From: Neocallimastix lanati (nom. inval.)
Lineage: Eukaryota > Neocallimastigomycota > Neocallimastigomycetes > Neocallimastigales > Neocallimastigaceae
Direction of reading: 5' to 3'
Assembly: GCA_016946835.1 (NCBI GenBank)
Contig: JACVTC010000008.1
Coordinates: forward strand, 632,501-675,000
Length of the DNA stretch: 42,500 nt
The position numbers and the translations under genes are program-made. Within the stretch, counting starts at the first letter, position 1. Every line of letters starts with the position of its first letter. Positions 35,848 through 42,500 of this stretch are shown here, one piece after another. The notes below the pieces were generated by a model that did not search any database, was not told where the DNA came from, and saw only the letters and a list, made by a program, of their open reading frames with translations.

Positions 35848-36839
35848 TTTTCGTTCAAAAAATCATTTTTTGTGAATTTTTTTTTTCTATACTCTCTATG
35901 TTATTATCATTATTTCTATTAATAATACTATTATTTTCATTATTTTCAGTTGAAAAAATTTTAGCAGGACTTTCATTTGATAATCATTTTTTATCCTTTT
36001 TTTTTTTTTTTTTTTTAATAGTTGAATTTTTTTTTAGTATTTCTTTTTGATTTTCGGGCTAATTTTTGATCTTACTTATTTCTGTACTGCCTCAGATTTA
36101 TGTTTTAAGTTAGTAAATCCAGCATTTTCTACTGTAGTCATCGATAAAAGTTATATAATATTTGTATCCATTTAAAATGGTGGTGCAGGTTTAGAGTAAA
36201 TCAACAATATCAGTATGCATGATTTGTAATGGTAAAGGTACTCTTGTTGGTTGCATTTGTAGAATGGTTTTTTCTTTGAGTTTACTATTTTTTGAAATCT
36301 TCACAATTATATATTATCCTTCTCTTCTTTCATAATTAGTTTATTATTTTTTAAAATATATAGGTGGAGTCTTTTATTGATTGTTGAATATTTCCATTAC
36401 TAATTTAATACCCTTTTTTCCATAGGCAATGAGTGGAAATTATATTATTTTGTAATGTTTGGAGTACAAAACACATCTCCAATAGAAAAATTATTATTTT
36501 TATTATATTTCTTTGTATACATACTCTTTTTGTATATTCTATCGGATTGTTCATTTGGGTGTGTAATCCCTCTATTAGTAACCTCTTCCATATTTATAGT
36601 ATTTTTATTTTTATTTTTATATATTTTTTTGGATAAGTTGATACCTGCGCCACTATCAATGATATATAACTCTTTGCTGCTATCTTTCTTATCATTATAT
36701 TCATTTTTTAAGATTTCAGCCTTTACTTTATTTACTTTTATGTTCCTAGGAGTTATTGAATTGTTATTATAATTATCTTTAATAATATTAATTGATATAT
36801 TGAAATAGAAGTGTAATGATGGAATCTGAAACTGAATTT

Positions 36840-36870
<31 letters not shown>

Positions 36871-37000
36871 CTTCATAATTAACGTTATAAGATTTGAAAA
36901 TTCTTTTACAACCTTTCTTGTATAAAGACGTTCTTTTATTTTTTATTTTATTTTTATTTTATATTTATTTTTATTCTTGATTTATTATTATTATTATTAT

Positions 37001-37041
<41 letters not shown>

Positions 37042-37681
37042 CTTTAGTTATTATTTGGTTAATTTAAAGGGATAGAAAAAACTTTCGGACGCTGTTAATT
37101 TGATCTTCATGTTGATATACTTCTTTGATATCTAACCCCCTTTAATACTTTTGCTTTTCTTGATTAGAGTACTTAGTTTTATCATGTCTTCTTTTAAATC
37201 TTTAAATGTCTTTTCAACATATCGAAATGTGAATGAATATGCAATACCGACTTTATTTAATTCCTTTAAGGAATATAAAACTTTTGTTTCTTCACTTAGT
37301 TCTGATTTATTTTGTAATTTTGCCTCATTATTATATTCTGTAAATAAGGAGTTAAGATTATCTAAATACAGCTTAAAGTTCATCATTTTCAATTTCTAAT
37401 TTCTTTAGTTTCATTTCAAGTAGTCTGGAGAGGTCTGTTATTGAAAATCTTTCTTTTTTTTTTATACATTTTATCATTAAATAAATACTTGTATAATTAT
37501 TTAATATACTTTTTTTTTTTTCAATATATTCGTCGAGGCTATTTCAATATTATAATTCTGATGACACTTTCACACTTTAAATGGTTTTTATTGCTGTTTA
37601 TATCTTTAATATTCTTTAATATATAATCACTTAATTCTTCAGAATCAAGGAATAATTTCAAGTCTGAATACCATTTGTGAA

Positions 37682-37714
<33 letters not shown>

Positions 37715-37888
37715 TTGTAATTTTAAAGTTTTGAATATGAAATTTATTAATTGTATTTGTTTGAAAAGCTGGACGAGGTTCTACTTCAACAGAAGCATCA
37801 TTCATTTTTGTGTATGATGTATTTGTTGCCTTTGTTGTCTTTGATGTAGTTGTTGATTTTTTTTTTTTTTTTTTTTTGATTTAGTCAT
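35500..37888 (-). pseudogene. Ty1/copia retrotransposon relic: gag, protease, integrase
   Basis: Minus-strand order fits copia. Gag begins at an ATG (37888, MTKSKKKK), continues with MNDASVEVEPRPAF and KNFHKWYSDLKLFLDSEE (37805-37640), then a helical part LYLDNLNSLFTEYNNEAK (37390-37132). Protease shows LYIIDSGAG (active-site D-S-G at 36646-36657) and GDVFCTPNI. Integrase shows HTDIV, KPAPPF and ITFIDDYSRKCWIY (36113-36154), then KHKSEA after a frameshift. The sequence ends in the acidic, low-complexity linker that precedes RT, including an (ACT)n poly-Thr run (35572-35611). No reverse transcriptase or RNase H follows. T/A homopolymer insertions and stops break every domain. Open frames on the plus strand here are shadows. 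Confidence 0.82.
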
Positions 37889-37973
37889 TTTAATATGACT
37901 GCCAATATTTCTTTATTTTTAATATTTAATAAAAAGTTTAATATTTTATATATTGAATTTTGATATTAACAAT

Positions 37974-38475
37974 TGTTAATGAATTGTAGAGTCATTGAGA
38001 CTCTTTATCTGTTAAATATAACACTTAAAAAATCAGATATGCTATTTATATTTTATTAGGTGATTATTTATTTATTTATTTTATTGCTTTTTACATTAAG
38101 AAAGACCTTATTCATTTTTTAGAATATGTCATTATATGTTTTTTAGAATCATTTTTCTATAATAGCCTAACATTATTAGTAGCAATTAACCTTACACTGT
38201 ATTATACAATTTAATATATATAAAAAATAAAATATAATAAAAAATAAAATAATTAAAGATATAATAATTAAAAAAAGGGAAAAAAAATATATTTTATAAA
38301 GAAATTATTAATAAAGAGTAGTTTTTTAATAATATATAATAATAATAATAATAATAAAATATTAGATTGCATTAAAAATATTTTTATGTTGAAATAAATA
38401 TTTTACTTCAAAAAATATAATTAGTATTTTTTATTATTAAAGTTATTAAATTTTATAGCTTTCGCTACTCCAACA
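37974..38475 (-). repeat. Putative 5' LTR of the copia relic
   Basis: On the minus strand the sequence starts TGTTGGAGTAGCGAAAGC at 38475 and ends CAATTCATTAACA at 37974. This gives TG...CA ends with a 4-bp TGTT/AACA inverted terminus, 86 bp upstream of the gag ATG. It contains TATAAATAG (near 38052) and a small GAGTC/GACTC hairpin near its end. The sequence after it is only loosely like a primer binding site. There is no second LTR to compare, so the ends are inferred. Confidence 0.4.
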
Positions 38476-39568
38476 TATTCTTATTTCTAATGTCAAGTAG
38501 CTACATGTTGTACAAGATTAATATATAGTTTAAATATAAAATGTAATAGTATATCTTTTTTGAGAATTGAAAATCAATTAATTAAACTTAATAAAAAATT
38601 TAAAGAAGTTATCCTATGAGAAATAATAATAAAAAAAAAAAAAAAAATTTTAATTCAATCAAAGTTGCTTTTTAAATATACAATTCAAATATTATTTAAT
38701 GCGTTGTTAAATAGATGGTACTTAACAAAAGAAGAATAGGATGCATTCAATATAATTATTAAAAAAAAAAAAAAGATTTAATATCATTAGAAATTTTACT
38801 AGATACAAATTATATTGTCAGAATTGGAAAATATTGATTCTAATTTTTATTTTTTAGATTAAAATGAAATTTATGTATACATTTCATTTTTAATTAATAA
38901 TCAATTGATATTAAATAATATTTAAAAATAAAATTTTAATAATTTAATATTGATATTTTAAAAATTAAATATTTTATTTAAAAATGGTCAATTATTTATT
39001 TTTTTTTTTTTGTCACTCTACATAAATAATATATATTAATGAATATAAAACATAGGAAGGATAGGAAATGAAAGTGAAAGTGAACATCTCTAAACCTTCA
39101 TTACTATTATTAAAAGAAATTGTATTATTATTAAAATTTACTATTAAAAAATTTTTAAAAATATATAAAAATATACAATATTAATATAATTTTAATTAAT
39201 ATGAAAATATATTTTATTAAATTGTTAAGCATAGAAGATGCTTTATTAAAAAAAATAATTAATTAAATTTATTTAAATATTCTTTTATTTTAATATATAA
39301 TTTATTTATATATTTATTTTTTATTCATTTACATTAAATATAATATTCATTTAATTATAAAATTTACAATATTAATTTATTTAAAATTATATTAATATAT
39401 TTATTTATATAATTATTAAAATTATTTAAAAATATATTCATATATTCATTTATTTAGTTATACTTAAAGATTATATATATACATTTTTTTAAATTTTTTA
39501 AAATTTAATTATAATTTCATTTATTTTTTTTATTGTATAATATATATATATATTTTCTTAATAAAATA

Positions 39569-39607
<39 letters not shown>

Positions 39608-40042
39608 TAAAAAGAACGTAAATTAAAAAAAAGTTAAATATTTTATTTATTTTACTAATCTTCTAAAGACACCATTCCTTTATAAATAATAAATAAAATA
39701 AAAATAAGGTAAAATAAATTTAAAACAAAGAAGATCAAAGTATTAAATTGTATATATAAAACATTTAATGTATTCATTAAATGTATTATTCATTTATAAA
39801 ATTAATAAATGAATATTTAGCTATTTGAAAGAACGTTATCATTACTATTATTATTTTTTTACTATTAGATCATTGAATGATTTAATATCAAAAGTTTATA
39901 TAAATTAATGAACTTTATATAAAATAATAACGTTTTTGTATCATTAACTTTTTATATATATATATGTATACTTTTTTTTTTTTTTTATTTGATTTTTATA
40001 TTATTATTATTTTTTAATACTTATATAAATATAAAGCCCAAA
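38476..40042. other. Gene-free AT spacer upstream of the proteasome gene
   Basis: Homopolymers and AT-rich filler. Two perfect 10-bp hairpins stand side by side at 39761-39784 and 39788-39814, 229-282 bp before the RPN5 start. No PACE-like GGTGGCAAA element is seen. Confidence 0.55.
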
Positions 40043-40793
40043 ATGAATAAAATGGAAAAGGATTACTCAGCTCAAGTCGAAAAGCTTTTGCCTGAGACTA
40101 AAAAATTAGCTGAAGTATATTGAATTTATAATAATAATTATTTATTTTTATATTGAAATTTTTATTTAAAAATAATAATAATAATGACAAATAACCAATA
40201 AAATCTGTAATTAATATTATATTATAAAAAAATATTATATTTTGATTCAATGTTAACTTAGAGTGGTCAATTACAACAAGCTCTTGAACAATGTCTTGTT
40301 CTTGAAAAACAAACTAGAAGTGTAATATAATCAAATGATATTTTAATAATAATATAGAAATTTAAATATATATTAAAAAAAAAAAAAAAAAAATTAATAC
40401 ATATTAATAATAAAAAAAAAAAAAAAAAAAAAAAAGGCAAGTGATATGGAATCCAATACAAAAATTTTAAATCATATAATTCAATTATGTTTTAACGCCA
40501 AGGAATACAAACTTTTAAATGAACAAATTGTTTTATTATCAAAAAAGCATGGTCTTCTTAAAACGGTAAAAAGAAAAATTCTTTCACTGAATTCAATCAT
40601 ATCATTTATAAAGATATTAAATAAAAGGAATAATATTAATGAATTTATAAATATATTATTAAAAAGGCTGTTACCAAAATGGTTCAAACTGCAATGACTT
40701 ATATTGATCAAATTCCAGACAAAGAGACTATGTTAGAATTAATAAATACTATTCGTACTGTTACTGAAGGAAAGGTAATTAGTTTGAAATGTA

Positions 40794-40824
<31 letters not shown>

Positions 40825-41164
40825 TATATAAATAAGAATATATAGTTTATTTTTTATAAATAAAATAAATTTATTTAAATAAATTTATTTCTTTTTTAAA
40901 ATATAATAAAGATATATGTTGAAATTGAACGTGCTCGTGTTACTAGAAAATTATCTAAGATGAAGGAAGATGAAGGTGATATTGCTCAAGCATGTGATAT
41001 TTTACAACAATTACAAGTAAATATAATATAATATAATATAATATTTTATACTAGTAATAATTGAAATTTAAAGTTAAATATTAATTTATCAATATTAAAA
41101 TATTGTTGAATTAAATTTCATTAATTAAAATATTTTTAAAATAATTTATAAATTTATTTATAAT

Positions 41165-41220
<56 letters not shown>

Positions 41221-41580
41221 AGGTTGAAACCTTCGGTTCTATGGAACGTCGTGAAAAGACTGATTTCATTTTAGAACAAATGAGATTATGTTTATTAAGA
41301 AAAGATTACACAAGAGTTCAAATTATCAGTAAAAAGATTAGTCAAAGATTCTTTGAACAAGAAGAAAATAATGTAAATTATATTATTTTATTATATGAAA
41401 TATAAAAACTATCAGTAATAAAAGAAATAGAAAAAAAAAAAAATAATTAATAAAATATATATCAAAAAAATAATACTACGAATACTAATATATATAATAT
41501 ATATATATAAATTTAAAATCTATATATTAAATATATCTTACAATATATATAATTTTTTGATAAATGATAATAATAAAACA

Positions 41581-41612
<32 letters not shown>

Positions 41613-41936
41613 AACAAAAAATTCTATAATTATATAAAGGATTTAAAATTACGTTTCTTTGATATTATGGTACAACATGCTCTTCACGAAACTCAATATT
41701 TAAATGTTTGTAAATATTTACAAAAAATTTATGAAACAAAATCTATAAAAGAAGATGAATCAAAGTGGAAGGATGTATGTATTTTTTAATGATTCATAAT
41801 TTTTATTATTGAAAAATTCCATGTTATATATATATATATTTTTTTTGATTGATAAATATCATTATTGTTTATTTTGAACTTTTCGTTATTATTGTATTAT
41901 TATTATAACTATTATTATTATTATAATTATTATAAC

Positions 41937-41973
<37 letters not shown>

Positions 41974-42282
41974 TTTTTTATTTTTTTTTTTTTTTTTTTT
42001 ATAAATTAAATTGTAATAATAATAATAATGATAATGCATTTATTAAATACTAATATTAATAAATATAATAATAATATGATAATATATAATACAAAAGGTC
42101 TTACAAAATATTGTTGTTTTTGCTATTCTTTCACCATTTGATATTGAACAACATCAAATTGTTAATGCTATTGCAAAAGATCCAAATCTTGTTAAACTTC
42201 CATTACATAAGTAAATTTACATAAAATATTAACAAAATTTTAAAAATTTAATATTATTTATTACCATTTTATATAATAAATA

Positions 42283-42315
<33 letters not shown>

Positions 42316-42500
42316 TTTTTATCAATAAATCAATACTAATTAAATTTTAATCCAACTAATTAATAATATAAATTTTTACTATTATTAATATAAATATAAT
42401 AAATATTATATATATATAAAGGAATTTATTAAATAACTTTATAACAGATGAACTTATGCGTTGGACTAAAATTGAAGAAATTTATGGTGAAACATTAAAG
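40043..42500 (+). CDS. RPN5: 26S proteasome regulatory subunit Rpn5 / PSMD12 (5' part, nine exons visible)
   Basis: Exons: 40043-40114, 40262-40321, 40437-40565, 40667-40774, 40912-41016, 41223-41372, 41640-41774, 42098-42210, 42422-42500+. Joined, they give 317 residues in one frame, collinear with human PSMD12 (456 aa) as I remember it: [75 protein letters not shown]. Rpn5 is a PCI-domain scaffold of the proteasome lid that contacts Rpn11/Rpn8 and the core; it is not catalytic. The visible part is the N-terminal TPR-like solenoid, and the PCI winged helix lies beyond the edge. Introns are 101-323 bp with GT-AG borders. Intron 5 holds a T49 run, and intron 2 ends in a long A run directly before the acceptor. 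The ATG at 40043 is chosen; Met4 (40052) is an alternative. Confidence 0.96.

Noticed and set aside
36433-36772. Plus-strand hydrophobic frames resembling membrane proteins
   Set aside because: They are antisense to the copia protease region on the minus strand.
39761-39814. Two adjacent perfect 10-bp hairpins upstream of RPN5 as a regulatory element
   Set aside because: In DNA this AT-rich, 10-bp inverted repeats with short loops are expected by chance many times per window.
40446-40711. Plus and minus frames over RPN5 exon 3
   Set aside because: The plus frame is exon 3 read on into intron 3; the minus frame is its shadow.

Overview
The window reads as nuclear DNA of an extremely AT-rich eukaryote. 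Genes have short spliceosomal introns and lie far apart in AT homopolymer and microsatellite DNA. The best fit is an anaerobic gut fungus (Neocallimastigomycota). The long ankyrin-type proteins built on YPLL / IEIVKLLIDYA units, the decayed Mutator-like transposase and the Ty1/copia relic all resemble that lineage. This is inferred from recalled sequence style; no search was run.

Layout. 1-628 (minus): 5' part of a rhomboid-family membrane protein whose catalytic Ser position is Asp. 629-5353: gene-free, with an (AAT/AAC)n array, an unexplained GC-richer island (2785-3137), a 287-bp MULE-type MITE with a perfect 9-bp target-site duplication, and a tRNA-like/SINE-like fragment. 5354-6684 (minus): two-exon gene for a Cys-rich, single-pass, secreted-route membrane protein. 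6685-13624: simple repeats, a satellite block, an unexplained 420-bp island and a decayed MULE transposase (9404-11064, minus) carrying an internal 192-bp tandem duplication. 13625-22008 (plus): three tandem ankyrin-repeat genes. The first has a frameshift and a nonsense codon; the second has lost its start codon, its stop codon and its C-terminal frame; the third is intact (574 aa). The second and third lie in a segmental duplication of about 3.79 kb period.

22612-27781 is dominated by 7-bp-period arrays (ATTTATT and variants) interrupted by a recurring TTATTAATAAATACTCTTT motif, which also forms a 26-bp tandem satellite and occurs in both orientations. 30787-33080 (plus): two-exon gene for a 612-aa single-pass membrane protein of unknown function. 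35500-38475 (minus): Ty1/copia relic (putative 5' LTR, gag, protease, integrase; no RT or 3' LTR seen). 40043-42500 (plus): first nine exons of the 26S proteasome lid subunit Rpn5/PSMD12, cut by the window edge.

There is no operon-like functional linkage. The intact genes are ordinary (proteasome lid, rhomboid-like) or lineage-specific (ankyrin proteins, two membrane proteins). The rest records transposon decay, gene birth-and-death and satellite growth. No wholly new enzymatic system is visible. The most unusual features are the motif-punctuated heptamer satellite, the ankyrin cluster caught in decay, the rhomboid pseudoprotease and two GC-richer islands I could not identify.
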